Shown piece after piece: positions 26,308-35,551 of a stretch of 64,000 bases of DNA. The position numbers and the translations under genes were made by a program. How positions within the stretch are numbered: the first letter of the stretch is position 1; each line of letters opens with the position of its first letter. Location: assembly GCA_003247135.1 (NCBI GenBank), contig QKAW01000001.1:93394-157393 (forward strand), written 5' to 3'. Source of the stretch: Spirochaetales bacterium. GTDB lineage: Bacteria > Spirochaetota > Spirochaetia > DSM-2461. The notes under the pieces were generated by a model. It was not told the origin of the DNA. It did no database searches and was given only the letters and a program-made list of their open reading frames with translations.

Positions 26308-27156
26308 ATGAGTAATTCTAGATATGATAATTTTATGTACTTTTATGAACCATCTGAATTTATGGAGAATTTACTGATCGTTTCAGATGGAATGGGTGAG
26401 ATTACCAATAAGAACTTTCAAATCGATAGAAATTATTTAAATAATCACGTCTTTATCTTTGTTCTTGAAGGAGAGTTTCACTTGGAACAGTACGGTCAAC
26501 ATTTAACAATAAACTCCAATGAAGGGATACTAATGACCCTAAAGCACCCTCATAAGTACTATTTTAATAAGAATATCAAATCAAAAATTCACTGGTTTCA
26601 TTTCCGAGGTCAACCTAGTAACAGTATAATGAACACTCTAATCCATTACAAAAAACTTCCCCTCATATTTCCCATGGACTCTACAACAGAAATTGTTAAT
26701 GATATCTTTACTCAAGCTATGCAAAAAAGTGAATCCCGAAATCTTAATATATCATCCTTGATATATAAAATATTAATTGGCGTCTGCAAAGATGCAATTT
26801 TGACAGTATCCAGGAATAGCTCTGATTTTGATAAACTCAAGTTTGAAATTGCTTCTTTTATTGATAATAATCTTGACAGGCAACTATCACTTGCTTTACT
26901 AGCTAAAGAATTTAATATGAGCAGTTCTCATTTTTCTCGCACATTCAAAAACTACTTCGGAACAACTCCATTCAACTATATAAAAATAAAAAAAATTGAA
27001 ACAGCAAAAAAAATGCTAATAGATACAAGTTATTCAATTGCTGAGATTTCTAATTATTTATGTTTCTATGATCAGGGATATTTCACCAATGTTTTTAAAT
27101 GTATAACAGGAGTGTCACCAAGGACATATAGAAACTCACAGCATGAAATTTACTAA
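26308..27156 (+). CDS. AraC-family transcriptional regulator
   Basis: The protein has 282 residues from the ATG at 26308, with GGAG seven bases upstream; the TTG at 26296 lacks such support. An N-terminal cupin-like sensor (LEGEFHLEQYGQH) is followed by two C-terminal helix-turn-helices (LALLAKEFNMSSSHFSRTF and IAEISNYLCFYDQGYFTNVF) and the ending VSPRTYRN. It is divergent from the URO-D-family gene and probably controls it. Confidence 0.87.
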   Translation: MSNSRYDNFMYFYEPSEFMENLLIVSDGMGEITNKNFQIDRNYLNNHVFIFVLEGEFHLEQYGQHLTINSNEGILMTLKHPHKYYFNKNIKSKIHWFHFRGQPSNSIMNTLIHYKKLPLIFPMDSTTEIVNDIFTQAMQKSESRNLNISSLIYKILIGVCKDAILTVSRNSSDFDKLKFEIASFIDNNLDRQLSLALLAKEFNMSSSHFSRTFKNYFGTTPFNYIKIKKIETAKKMLIDTSYSIAEISNYLCFYDQGYFTNVFKCITGVSPRTYRNSQHEIY

Positions 27157-27171
27157 TTTAAAAGTGTTAAC

Positions 27172-27708
27172 CTATCCAATAAGCAATTCCCATTTCCCGG
27201 AGTATACAAGTTCTGTAATAGAGCAGTTTTCCAGAGGGTTATTAGTCCAAGTGTAGTTTTCTGTACAAATAGTATCCAGAATATTAATTATCACAGCCCC
27301 ATGGGTTACCACAAGATAGTTTCCAGGGGGTAGTTCCTCCATTGATTTTAAAAAAGCCTTAATTCTATCAGTTAAATCCTGGTCACTCTCTATGCCACTA
27401 ACCACTGATTTCTCTAACCTGTAAACCAAATCAATATCCATTCCGGTTAAATGACCAAAATCCCTTTCTGACAGTCTGGAGTCAGTTTTAATTTCAAGAT
27501 TTAGAGTATTATTAATTAACTTCGCACTTTGGAATGCTCTCTCAAGAGGGCTGGTTATTATTAGTTTATAATAACCGGGGAGTTTTTTTCCTATTTCAAT
27601 AGCTTGTTCAACACCAGTTGTATTTAAAGGTACATCACAGCAACCCTGCATTATATTCTTTATATTCCAGTCGGTCTGACCATGACGAAGCAGACTAATT
27701 TTAATCAT
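27172..27708 (-). CDS. cobC: Alpha-ribazole phosphatase-like histidine phosphatase
   Basis: The 178-residue phosphoglycerate-mutase-like phosphatase has the active-site RHGQTDW at the N-terminus and a second histidine in VVTHGAVI. It is the last gene of the cobalamin cluster, overlapping cobD by 8 bases. That context supports the CobC role, dephosphorylation of alpha-ribazole phosphate or adenosylcobalamin phosphate in lower-ligand assembly. The fold alone would not tell it from other histidine phosphatases. Confidence 0.78.
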   Translation of the reverse strand: MIKISLLRHGQTDWNIKNIMQGCCDVPLNTTGVEQAIEIGKKLPGYYKLIITSPLERAFQSAKLINNTLNLEIKTDSRLSERDFGHLTGMDIDLVYRLEKSVVSGIESDQDLTDRIKAFLKSMEELPPGNYLVVTHGAVIINILDTICTENYTWTNNPLENCSITELVYSGKWELLIG

Positions 27709-28747
27709 TTTCCAGAATTCTCTTTAATAATTTTACTAATAAATTGTTAGCCTTCCTGCTTTTTACAGCGACTCTGTAGTATGATGAATCCAGGCTATTA
27801 TAATTAGAGCAACTTCTAATAAGTAACCCATACTCTTTTAATTTTTTACAGAGATCAGTTTTTTTATCAATCTTTAACAGAATATAGTTTCCCTGGGTTC
27901 TATAGGGTTTAAGGTGATGAATTTTTGACAATTTTTTATACAGGTATACCCTCTCCCTCTGTATAAATTTTCTAGACCTATCTATGTATTTTCTGTCTTT
28001 TAAACCACTAACAATATACTCCTCAGCTACTGAGTTAATTGACCATGGGATTTTATAACTGTTGAACTCTTCTATAAAATCTATGTTACTTGTTAATAGT
28101 GCCCCCAGCCTTAAACCGGGAATAGCATAAAATTTTGTTAGGGATTTAAGTATGTATAAGTTATTAAAAGTATCTAAATATTTAACCATTGATGGATAGG
28201 TTGAGTAGTCTATAAATGCCTCATCCAGAACCAGATCAACATTATTATCCTTGCACTTATTTAGTAGATCAAAAAGGAATTTTTCTGAATATGACTCTCC
28301 TGTAGGATTATTAGGGTTACATAGAAAGATTACAGATACACCATCTAAATTCATAGTGTGCCTAGAGTTATATAGTTTAACACTCCAGCCGCCTCTGACT
28401 AATGCCTTCTCGTATTCGACAAAACCCGGTGCTGGAATTAATGCTGTTCCTCTCTTTTTTAGATTTACAAAACTGTAAATTAGTTCTATTGCACCATTAC
28501 CAAGAAGTATCCGGTTTTTATCAACTTTATAATGATTATGCAGACTCTCTTTTAAACGGGTATACTCAGGGTCAGGATAGTTTAAGATATTTTTCAAACC
28601 ACGTTTTATGGCTTTTTTTCCCTTTTTACTTAAACCGAAGGGATTAATATTTGCACTGAAGTCTACTATTTTATCCTTAGATAACCCTAGTTCTACAGCT
28701 GCTTTATATACATTCCCTCCATGGGTATAATCCTTCATATTTTCCAT
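27701..28747 (-). CDS. cobD: L-threonine-O-3-phosphate decarboxylase
   Basis: The 348-residue PLP enzyme of the class I/II aminotransferase fold begins YTHGGNVYKAAVELG, typical of CobD. It contains CNPNNPTG and the PLP lysine segment LKSLTKFYAIPGLRLG. CobD makes (R)-1-amino-2-propanol phosphate, the linker that CbiB attaches to cobyric acid. It lies between cbiB and cobC, with overlaps on both sides (13 and 8 bases). Histidinol-phosphate aminotransferase is the look-alike; the operon decides. Confidence 0.87.
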   Translation of the reverse strand: MENMKDYTHGGNVYKAAVELGLSKDKIVDFSANINPFGLSKKGKKAIKRGLKNILNYPDPEYTRLKESLHNHYKVDKNRILLGNGAIELIYSFVNLKKRGTALIPAPGFVEYEKALVRGGWSVKLYNSRHTMNLDGVSVIFLCNPNNPTGESYSEKFLFDLLNKCKDNNVDLVLDEAFIDYSTYPSMVKYLDTFNNLYILKSLTKFYAIPGLRLGALLTSNIDFIEEFNSYKIPWSINSVAEEYIVSGLKDRKYIDRSRKFIQRERVYLYKKLSKIHHLKPYRTQGNYILLKIDKKTDLCKKLKEYGLLIRSCSNYNSLDSSYYRVAVKSRKANNLLVKLLKRILEND

Positions 28748-29682
28748 ATAGATACAACTCCCAGAGACAGTATAAAAAATATAATGGAGCTTAGAATCAT
28801 AATTTTATGGGTTGTTTTAATATCCTCGATAACCGGAGTTCTATTATTATCTCCCATTGTTGGCTTATTATGAATTACTCCAAAATATGAGACCTCTCCC
28901 CCCAGCTGGATTCCCAAAGCCCCGGCAACTGGAGCTTCTGCATAACCGCTGTTTGGACTACTGTGGTTTCTTCTGTCTCTAATAAGAATTTTAAAGGCAC
29001 TTTTAAAATCCCTGTTTAATAGAAGTGTGGAAATAACAATTATTAAGGAAGTTACTCTTGCTGGTATATAGTTTAAAATATCATCAAATTTAGCCGAGAA
29101 AAATCCAAAGTCAATATATTTATCATTTTTATATCCGACCATAGAATCCAGAGTGTTTGCAGCTTTATAAAACATCCCAAGAGGAGCTCCTCCAAGGGCT
29201 ATAAAAAAGATTGGTGCTGTTATTCCATCTACTATATTCTCCGAAATTGTCTCTATGGTAGATCGGACAATATCCTCTTCCTTCATATTGTCACAATCCC
29301 GTGTTACAAGATATGAGAGATACTTTCGCGCTTCTTTTATATCCCCGGATTTTAAAGCTTTGTAAACCTTGTTGGTCTCTTTATATAGGCTTTTTGTTGC
29401 CAGAATCTGAAAAACAATAAAGGTTTCTACTACTATAGCGGCTATTGAGTTAAGCCGACTAAACATATTAATAACAAATAGGGGTATTAGAAAGGAGATT
29501 GAAGTAACAATTACCAGAAGATAGAGACCTTTAATTTTTAACTCTGTCTCATTTTTTCTTAAAATGCCCTCGGTTTTTTTTATAAGATATCCAATACCCC
29601 TAATTGGGTGGGGAATAATGGATGGGTCACCAAAAATCAAATCAAGAATATATCCAAAAATAAAGGGAATAAGAACTACCAC
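28735..29682 (-). CDS. cbiB: Adenosylcobinamide-phosphate synthase
   Basis: The 315-residue membrane protein starts with the family's IPFIFGYILDLIFGDP and contains TIETISENIVDGITAP and NSGYAEAPVAGALGIQLGG. CbiB joins aminopropanol phosphate to adenosylcobyric acid in the membrane. The GTG start overlaps the cbiP stop by seven bases. Full length. Confidence 0.92.
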   Translation of the reverse strand: MVVLIPFIFGYILDLIFGDPSIIPHPIRGIGYLIKKTEGILRKNETELKIKGLYLLVIVTSISFLIPLFVINMFSRLNSIAAIVVETFIVFQILATKSLYKETNKVYKALKSGDIKEARKYLSYLVTRDCDNMKEEDIVRSTIETISENIVDGITAPIFFIALGGAPLGMFYKAANTLDSMVGYKNDKYIDFGFFSAKFDDILNYIPARVTSLIIVISTLLLNRDFKSAFKILIRDRRNHSSPNSGYAEAPVAGALGIQLGGEVSYFGVIHNKPTMGDNNRTPVIEDIKTTHKIMILSSIIFFILSLGVVSIWKI

Positions 29683-31163
29683 TCTTTTATTATCCTTTTT
29701 ATTGCATCTATATCCAGGTGTTGCTCATACAGATTTGCCAGTTTATCGAACTCCTGCTCTTTATACTCTTTAAAGTTCATAACTTTTGTACTATCTGTAT
29801 CCAGCCCTTTATCTTTTTTTATCCTATTTATTATCTCAGTTGTAAATTCACTGTTATCAAATATTCCATGAAAGTAAGTTCCAATAACATTGTTTTTTAT
29901 TGAGCCATCAGTGTGGTTATTATCCATAATGATTAATGGAGTCTCCTCTGTTTGGGATATCCCCATGTGAATTTCATAACCTTCAACTTCTAAACCTGTT
30001 AGTTTACTCCACTCATCACCTAGTCTGTTTATCTTTCCTGTGGATTGAAGTGTTCTTTTCTCCTTTTCAAAGGTTGTTGTCATGTTTAATAGGCCAAGAC
30101 CGTTCATACCCGGGCAGTTTCCCTCGACTCCGTGGGGATCTTCAATTCTCTTCCCCAACATCTGATACCCACCACAAATACCTACAACAATTTTACCCGC
30201 TCTGCTTAATCTGTAAATTTCCTGATCCCATCCACTGTTTTTAATAAAGGTAAAGTCGGACATTACACTTTTTGACCCGGGGATTATAATCATATCTGCA
30301 TCCCCTATCTGCTCTCCTCCTAAAACATATCTGACATTAAGATCATCTATTGCCTCAAGAATTGTAAAGTCTGTATAGTTTGAAAGGTGTGGGAATCTGA
30401 GTATTGCTATATTTATTGAACCACCACTTCTTTTTTTATTAAACCGGGCCGTTAAGCTGTCTTCATCCTCAATATCTATATTATTCCATGGGATAACACC
30501 TAAAACCGGAATATGAACAAGGTCTTCCAGCATTTTTATTCCAGGTTCAAGTAGTTTAACATCCCCCCGGAACTTGTTTATTATTAAACCTTTTATTCTG
30601 TCTCTCTCATTCTGGGGAAGCAGCATTATTGTTCCATAAAGGGAAGCAAATACTCCACCTTTATCAATATCTCCTACAAGTATTACCGGGGAGTCTGAAA
30701 TTTCAGCCATCCCCATATTTACAAGGTCTCCCTCTCTGAGGTTAATCTCTGCAGGGCTACCTGCTCCCTCTATAACAACAAGATCCGACTCATCTTCCAA
30801 TCTTTTATAACAAGATTTAACCATTTCCCGTAATTCCGGTTTAAATTTATGGTACTGAGAGGCATTCATATTCTCAAGAACCTTGCCTTCCACTATTATC
30901 TGGGAATCCACATCTGATGAGGGTTTAATTAAAATTGGATTCATTTTAACATCAGGTCTCTTACCTGCAGCTTCTGCCTGAACTACCTGAGCTCTCCCCA
31001 TCTCCTTTCCATCAGCAGTAATATAGGAGTTAAGTGCCATGTTCTGGGATTTAAAGGGGTTAACATTTAATCCTTCCCTGTAAAAAATTCTACATAAACC
31101 CGTTGTAACAACCGATTTACCAACTGAGGAAGCTGTCCCCATTATCATTATAGATTTTCCCAT
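29676..31163 (-). CDS. cbiP: Cobyric acid synthase (glutamine-hydrolysing)
   Basis: The 495-residue enzyme amidates the b, d, e and g side chains of adenosylcobyrinate diamide. The N-terminal P-loop-like domain has MGTASSVGKSVVTTGL. The C-terminal class I glutamine amidotransferase domain has the catalytic cysteine in VGICGGYQMLG and a late histidine in GTYFHGIFDN. Adjacent genes overlap or abut on both sides. Full length for CbiP/CobQ. Confidence 0.94.
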   Translation of the reverse strand: MGKSIMIMGTASSVGKSVVTTGLCRIFYREGLNVNPFKSQNMALNSYITADGKEMGRAQVVQAEAAGKRPDVKMNPILIKPSSDVDSQIIVEGKVLENMNASQYHKFKPELREMVKSCYKRLEDESDLVVIEGAGSPAEINLREGDLVNMGMAEISDSPVILVGDIDKGGVFASLYGTIMLLPQNERDRIKGLIINKFRGDVKLLEPGIKMLEDLVHIPVLGVIPWNNIDIEDEDSLTARFNKKRSGGSINIAILRFPHLSNYTDFTILEAIDDLNVRYVLGGEQIGDADMIIIPGSKSVMSDFTFIKNSGWDQEIYRLSRAGKIVVGICGGYQMLGKRIEDPHGVEGNCPGMNGLGLLNMTTTFEKEKRTLQSTGKINRLGDEWSKLTGLEVEGYEIHMGISQTEETPLIIMDNNHTDGSIKNNVIGTYFHGIFDNSEFTTEIINRIKKDKGLDTDSTKVMNFKEYKEQEFDKLANLYEQHLDIDAIKRIIKEW

Positions 31164-31762
31164 TAGAATTCTATTCCTTTCTGTGCCTTTATTCCGCTGT
31201 CGAAGGCGTGTTTTCTTGGTTCCATTACTGTTACCGTGTCTGCTATTTCTATAATCTCATCGGGGGCATATCTTCCGGTAATAATTATATTCAAGGAGTC
31301 CGGTTTATCTTTAAGGATATTTAAAACCTCTTCAAGCTCTACAAAACCATATTTTAATACCAGGTTAAATTCATCCAGAACAAGGAGTTTATACTCTTTA
31401 TCAGCTTTTTGGGTTATTACGGATTTTGCAAATTCCCAACCTCTTTTAGCTGCCTGAATATCTACTTCTTTATCCTGGGTATCCCAAGTGAAGCCCTCAC
31501 CGGATATTATATGGGTTATATTTTCGAACTTTTTAAATATTTCCATCTCTCCGGTTCGCCACTTCCCTTTAATAAATTGTACAATTGCAACATTATATCC
31601 ATGACCAACAGCTCTGAAGGCTGTACCGAAGGCTGCACTGCTTTTACCCTTTCCATCCCCTGTATTAACAACAATAATACCACGGTCTGTGGAAGCACTG
31701 TTTACCCTTCGCCTATGCTCTTTTTTAGTTTCTGCCATTTTTTCTTTATAACTATTTTCCAT
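31163..31762 (-). CDS. cobA: Cob(I)yrinic acid a,c-diamide adenosyltransferase
   Basis: This 199-residue CobA/BtuR-type ATP:corrinoid adenosyltransferase has the P-loop NTGDGKGKSSAAFGTAFRAV (about residues 33-52) and the family's later LVLDEFNLVLKYG. It adds the adenosyl group to the corrin. It shares one base with the start of cbiP. This is the adenosyltransferase, not the methyltransferase also called CobA in Pseudomonas. Confidence 0.92.
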   Translation of the reverse strand: MENSYKEKMAETKKEHRRRVNSASTDRGIIVVNTGDGKGKSSAAFGTAFRAVGHGYNVAIVQFIKGKWRTGEMEIFKKFENITHIISGEGFTWDTQDKEVDIQAAKRGWEFAKSVITQKADKEYKLLVLDEFNLVLKYGFVELEEVLNILKDKPDSLNIIITGRYAPDEIIEIADTVTVMEPRKHAFDSGIKAQKGIEF

Positions 31763-32522
31763 ATCTACTCCCTAATGTTGCTAAATAGTCCAAGAGGTTA
31801 TTTCTTGAATAAAAGATTCTATTGTATTTTATATCTGGTCTATCCAGAACTAACAGTTCAATACCAGTACCATTTACTGCTTCAATTTTCTCTTCAATAT
31901 TTCCCTCTTTCCCACTATCCTTTGTAACAAGATATTTTATGCTGAATTTTTTTATATGTTCCAGATTATCCTCAAAAGAAAATGGGGGATTTTGAAATAC
32001 TATCTGATTATGGGGAATATTCCCCCTATCAATATCCTTAATGGATGACTCAACAGGAAGAACCCTTGCATAAACTCTTTTACTATCAACAATTGCAGTA
32101 ATTTCCCCAAGGTCTTTAACCCCGGTTGTAAAGAGAATATTCCCCTCTTTTTTATTTAGATAATCGCAAAGATCAGCAATTGTTACAAAGTGTTTACCAA
32201 TGTTTTCAGGAATGCCCCTCTCTCTCTCAAACCTTAGGCTTTCAATATTTCTCTTTTTACAAGAAGCTAAAATATTAAGGGAAATCTCCTTGGCATAGGG
32301 GTGTGTGGAGTCAATTACAATATCTATACACTTTTCCTCTATTAATAGCTCTATATCCTTCTGATCTAGTTTACCAACTAAGGGGATGAGATTGGGACTT
32401 TCAGGTAGAAGAGATGCACCATACTCACTTGCAGATGAGACATATAGGGTATTATTACCATACAAAAGATGGGGGATTAACTCCCGGCCATTTTTTGTAC
32501 CGGAAAAGAGCAGGATATTCAT
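31752..32522 (-). CDS. cbiJ: Precorrin-6A / cobalt-precorrin-6A reductase
   Basis: The 256-residue NADH-dependent reductase begins MNILLFSGTKNGRELI and has IVIDSTHPYAKEIS, ILFTTGVKDLG and YLVTKDSGKEGN. These are characteristic segments of the CbiJ/CobK family. It reduces the corrin macrocycle in the anaerobic route. It overlaps the cobA start by 11 bases and ends one base from cbiH. Confidence 0.9.
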   Translation of the reverse strand: MNILLFSGTKNGRELIPHLLYGNNTLYVSSASEYGASLLPESPNLIPLVGKLDQKDIELLIEEKCIDIVIDSTHPYAKEISLNILASCKKRNIESLRFERERGIPENIGKHFVTIADLCDYLNKKEGNILFTTGVKDLGEITAIVDSKRVYARVLPVESSIKDIDRGNIPHNQIVFQNPPFSFEDNLEHIKKFSIKYLVTKDSGKEGNIEEKIEAVNGTGIELLVLDRPDIKYNRIFYSRNNLLDYLATLGSRYGK

Positions 32523-32523
32523 T

Positions 32524-33249
32524 CTACCTTCTGTAACCCCTTGGTGTTATCATCTTTCCATTTTTAACAAAAGTGTCGCTATTTCCCACAATTACAATAG
32601 TTGACATATCTATATCCACATCGCACATCTTTTCCAATGTTGTAATAAAAACTTCCTGGTCATCCCTTCTGGCATTTTTTACAATTCCTACAGGAGTTTC
32701 ACTCTTTTTGTACTCCAGTAAAATATCCCGTGCCATCTCTATATAGTGAGGTCGCCCCTTACTTTTAGGGTTATATATACAGGTTATAAAATCCCCTGTT
32801 CCAGCTGCATGCAATCTTTTTTTTATAACTTCAATATCTGTTAAGAGATCGCTTAAACTGATATTTACACTGTCGTGAACTATTGGTGCACCAAGAGCTG
32901 CTGCTGCTGCATTGGCTGCCGTAATACCGGGAATAACAACAACTTCTATTTCAGGTGCCATTTCCAGAACAATCTCCTGCATAATTCCACCCATTCCATA
33001 TACCCCGGCATCACCACCACTTACCATGGCAACTTTTTTTCCGGTTAGACTTATTTCAAGGGCTTGTCTACAACGGTCAACCTCCTTGGTCATTCCTGTT
33101 GTAAATACCATTTTATCCTGGATTAGTGGTTCTATTAGCTCTATATATTTACCATAACCTACTATTACATCGCACTCTTTTATTGCATTAATTGCTTCCA
33201 CACTCATACTGTCACTGTTTCCAGGTCCAGTACTAACTATATAAATCAC
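32524..33249 (-). CDS. cbiH: Cobalt-precorrin-3 C17-methyltransferase
   Basis: The SAM-dependent tetrapyrrole methylase has 241 residues from a GTG start at 33249, chosen because GGGAGG lies seven bases upstream and the product then starts VIYIVSTGPGNSD, the family N-terminus. A longer frame to 33336 would add an unrelated leader inside cbiG. VSGGDAGVYGMGG and the GITAANAAAAALGAP segment identify CbiH/CobJ, the ring-contraction methylase. It overlaps the end of cbiG by 17 bases. Confidence 0.92.
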   Translation of the reverse strand: MIYIVSTGPGNSDSMSVEAINAIKECDVIVGYGKYIELIEPLIQDKMVFTTGMTKEVDRCRQALEISLTGKKVAMVSGGDAGVYGMGGIMQEIVLEMAPEIEVVVIPGITAANAAAAALGAPIVHDSVNISLSDLLTDIEVIKKRLHAAGTGDFITCIYNPKSKGRPHYIEMARDILLEYKKSETPVGIVKNARRDDQEVFITTLEKMCDVDIDMSTIVIVGNSDTFVKNGKMITPRGYRR

Positions 33250-34234
33250 TATTATCCTCCCAAATTGATACTGTAATTCCACTCTCTGCAACTTTTTTAA
33301 CCAAGCAATCTCCCCGGTTTGATGCCAAATATCCACTTGGCATGGAAACAGAACCTACCCCGGTAATTTTTCTTACAAACTCGGAGCTATCGAACATATC
33401 TTCAACTTCTTTTATTCTCTCTGAAGAGTATGTAATAAATGGAACTTTAAAGTAAGTTGCAAGTTCTACAATACCAACTTCATCTTTTTTTATATCTATC
33501 GAAGCAACTTTTGACACTGCCTTTATATTTAAATTATTACTATTTAAGACTCTTAGAACAAGAGCTTTTATAGTTTCCGGGTCTGAATCTCTTTTAGCCC
33601 CTACTCCAATAACAATATTTTTAGGTATTAATTGGGCATAGGGTAGTTTTATTCTTGGCTCTGTTCTATTACTAATTAAAACAACCCCATCCAGACCTGT
33701 TTTATCCATACTATCTACATCGTTCTGGTAAATTATTCCAATATTCTCGTTATTAATCATTCGAGATGTTATTTCCATCGCATCCTTAAAGGAGGCAATT
33801 GTTAATCCTCTCTCCTTAGCAATGAGATCAACAGCTTTTTTATTTAGAAGATCCGAAGCTGTTGTTATTACAGGAATAGCACCTATTTTATTACCAATTC
33901 TAACTGCAATATCGTTTGCCCCACCAAGATGCCCTGAAAGTACAGGAATAATAAATCTGCCATCTACCGATAGGCATAAAACTGCCGGGTCTATACTTTT
34001 ATGTTTAATGTAGGGTGTAATATCCCTTACAATAATTCCCATGGCCATAATTCCAATAATGGCTTCATATTTATTAAATATGGAACCAAAATGTTTTTTT
34101 AAACCACCTATAATTGGTTTTAAACCCTCTTCCATATATTTATCTATTGTATAGATATCTATATCAAAGTGTTCTTTTAGTTTACGAGCCTGGGAGATAG
34201 ATTGTCTGTTAAGAGTAATTACAGCCCAGGCCAC
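33233..34234 (-). CDS. cbiG: Cobalt-precorrin-5A hydrolase
   Basis: The 333-residue CbiG opens the delta-lactone and releases acetaldehyde in the anaerobic pathway. The N-terminal domain has EAIIGIMAMGIIVRDITPYI, the central part LSGHLGGANDIAVRIG, and the C-terminal CbiG domain IVIGVGAKRDSD. It is full length with both domains. It shares one base with the upstream cbiF. Confidence 0.93.
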   Translation of the reverse strand: MAWAVITLNRQSISQARKLKEHFDIDIYTIDKYMEEGLKPIIGGLKKHFGSIFNKYEAIIGIMAMGIIVRDITPYIKHKSIDPAVLCLSVDGRFIIPVLSGHLGGANDIAVRIGNKIGAIPVITTASDLLNKKAVDLIAKERGLTIASFKDAMEITSRMINNENIGIIYQNDVDSMDKTGLDGVVLISNRTEPRIKLPYAQLIPKNIVIGVGAKRDSDPETIKALVLRVLNSNNLNIKAVSKVASIDIKKDEVGIVELATYFKVPFITYSSERIKEVEDMFDSSEFVRKITGVGSVSMPSGYLASNRGDCLVKKVAESGITVSIWEDNSDLYS

Positions 34235-34992
34235 TAATTTATTCCCTGCCTGTACTCGTGGGTAAAGGTTTTATCGTATAATTTAGATAAAGAGTATTCA
34301 CAATCTATAAAATCCCCTACAAGAATCTGGGCTGTTTTGGTTATATCTGCTTCCTTTACCTTCTGGGCAATATTTTCCAATGTGCCTATTACAATTTTCT
34401 GATCCTCCCAGGTTGCTTTTTGTATTACAGCAATAGGAGTTGTCATTGGATAACTGGTCGATAACTGGGTTACAACTTTATCTATCATTCCTACTGAGAG
34501 AAAAATTGCCATACTTGCTCTATGAGTAGCAAGGGATTCAAGAGACTCTTTCTCAGGAACCGGAGTTCTACCCTCAACTCTTGTTAAAATTACTGTTTGA
34601 GAGACATCCGGCAGGGTGAATTCCCTGTTTATTGCTGCGGCCGCTCCGCAAAAAGAGCTTACTCCAGGTATTACATGGTACTCAATTCCCATTTTATCCA
34701 ACCCATCCATCTGCTCTTTAATTGCACCGTAAATTGATGGATCCCCGGTGTGTACTCTAGCCACAAGAGAACCCTTATCTGTTGTGTGTTTCATAACTTC
34801 CAAAACTTCATCAAGATTCATTGTCGCACTATTTAATATTAAAGCACCCTCTTTTGCTCCACTTAAAACCTGGGGATTAACCAAAGAACCTGCATAAATA
34901 ATAACATCCGCCGAATCGATAGCTTTTTTACCCTTAATTGTTATTAAATCCGGATCCCCCGGCCCGGCCCCTATAAATATTACTTTAGACAT
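34234..34992 (-). CDS. cbiF: Cobalt-precorrin-4 C11-methyltransferase
   Basis: The methylase has 252 residues from the ATG at 34992, with GGGGAG upstream (the frame to 35013 is longer without support). The start KVIFIGAGPGDPDLITIKG, then YAGSLVNPQVL and ARVHTGDPSIYGAI, are diagnostic of CbiF/CobM. It overlaps the cbiT end by eight bases. Confidence 0.94.
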   Translation of the reverse strand: MSKVIFIGAGPGDPDLITIKGKKAIDSADVIIYAGSLVNPQVLSGAKEGALILNSATMNLDEVLEVMKHTTDKGSLVARVHTGDPSIYGAIKEQMDGLDKMGIEYHVIPGVSSFCGAAAAINREFTLPDVSQTVILTRVEGRTPVPEKESLESLATHRASMAIFLSVGMIDKVVTQLSTSYPMTTPIAVIQKATWEDQKIVIGTLENIAQKVKEADITKTAQILVGDFIDCEYSLSKLYDKTFTHEYRQGIN

Positions 34993-35551
34993 TAATCTCT
35001 CCCCTCTCTCCACTTATAATTGTTATTGGATTTTCAGCAATCATCATGTGAATATCCTTTATCTTTCTGCTTCTGCTAATATTTACAGATACAACCTCGA
35101 TATTTTTAAAATCTCTCTGCTCCATCTGTCTTAAAATTTCACTGCAATTCTCAATAGTTATTGTATTTGAGACTAATATCCCACCGGGTTTTAAACTTTT
35201 ATTTATATAGTTAAAAATAGAATCAAGATTTCCCCCGGAACCACCAATAAATATTCTGTCAAATTTTTTATCCTCAGGTAATGCTTCAGGAGCCAATCCC
35301 TTAATTATCTCTATATTATCAAGTTGGAATTTATCTTTGTTAGCTTTTATCAGTTCAACCCCTTCAGGATTTCTCTCAACAGCTGTAAGTATTCCACCAG
35401 CCATTGCAGCTTCTACTGTTATAGAACCAGTACCAGCACCAATATCCAAAATTTCCATTCCCTTTTTTATATCCAGTTTTGATAGGGTTATAGCCCTAAC
35501 CTCAGATTTTGTCATGGGAACTTCGCCCCTTATAAATTCCTTATCATTCAT
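34985..35551 (-). CDS. cbiT: Cobalt-precorrin-6B C15-methyltransferase/decarboxylase
   Basis: This 188-residue class I SAM methyltransferase has the CbiT hallmark RGEVPMTKSEVRAITLSKL near the N-terminus and the SAM loop ILDIGAGTGSITVEAA. It methylates C15 and decarboxylates the acetate side chain at C12. CbiE and CbiT are separate here, as in other anaerobic clusters. It overlaps cbiE by eight bases. Confidence 0.93.
   Translation of the reverse strand: MNDKEFIRGEVPMTKSEVRAITLSKLDIKKGMEILDIGAGTGSITVEAAMAGGILTAVERNPEGVELIKANKDKFQLDNIEIIKGLAPEALPEDKKFDRIFIGGSGGNLDSIFNYINKSLKPGGILVSNTITIENCSEILRQMEQRDFKNIEVVSVNISRSRKIKDIHMMIAENPITIISGERGEINV

Noticed and set aside
29564..31927. Several plus-strand frames of 60-170 codons opposite cbiB, cbiP, cobA and cbiJ
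   Set aside because: They are shadows of strongly supported genes on the minus strand and have no ribosome-binding sites or family features.
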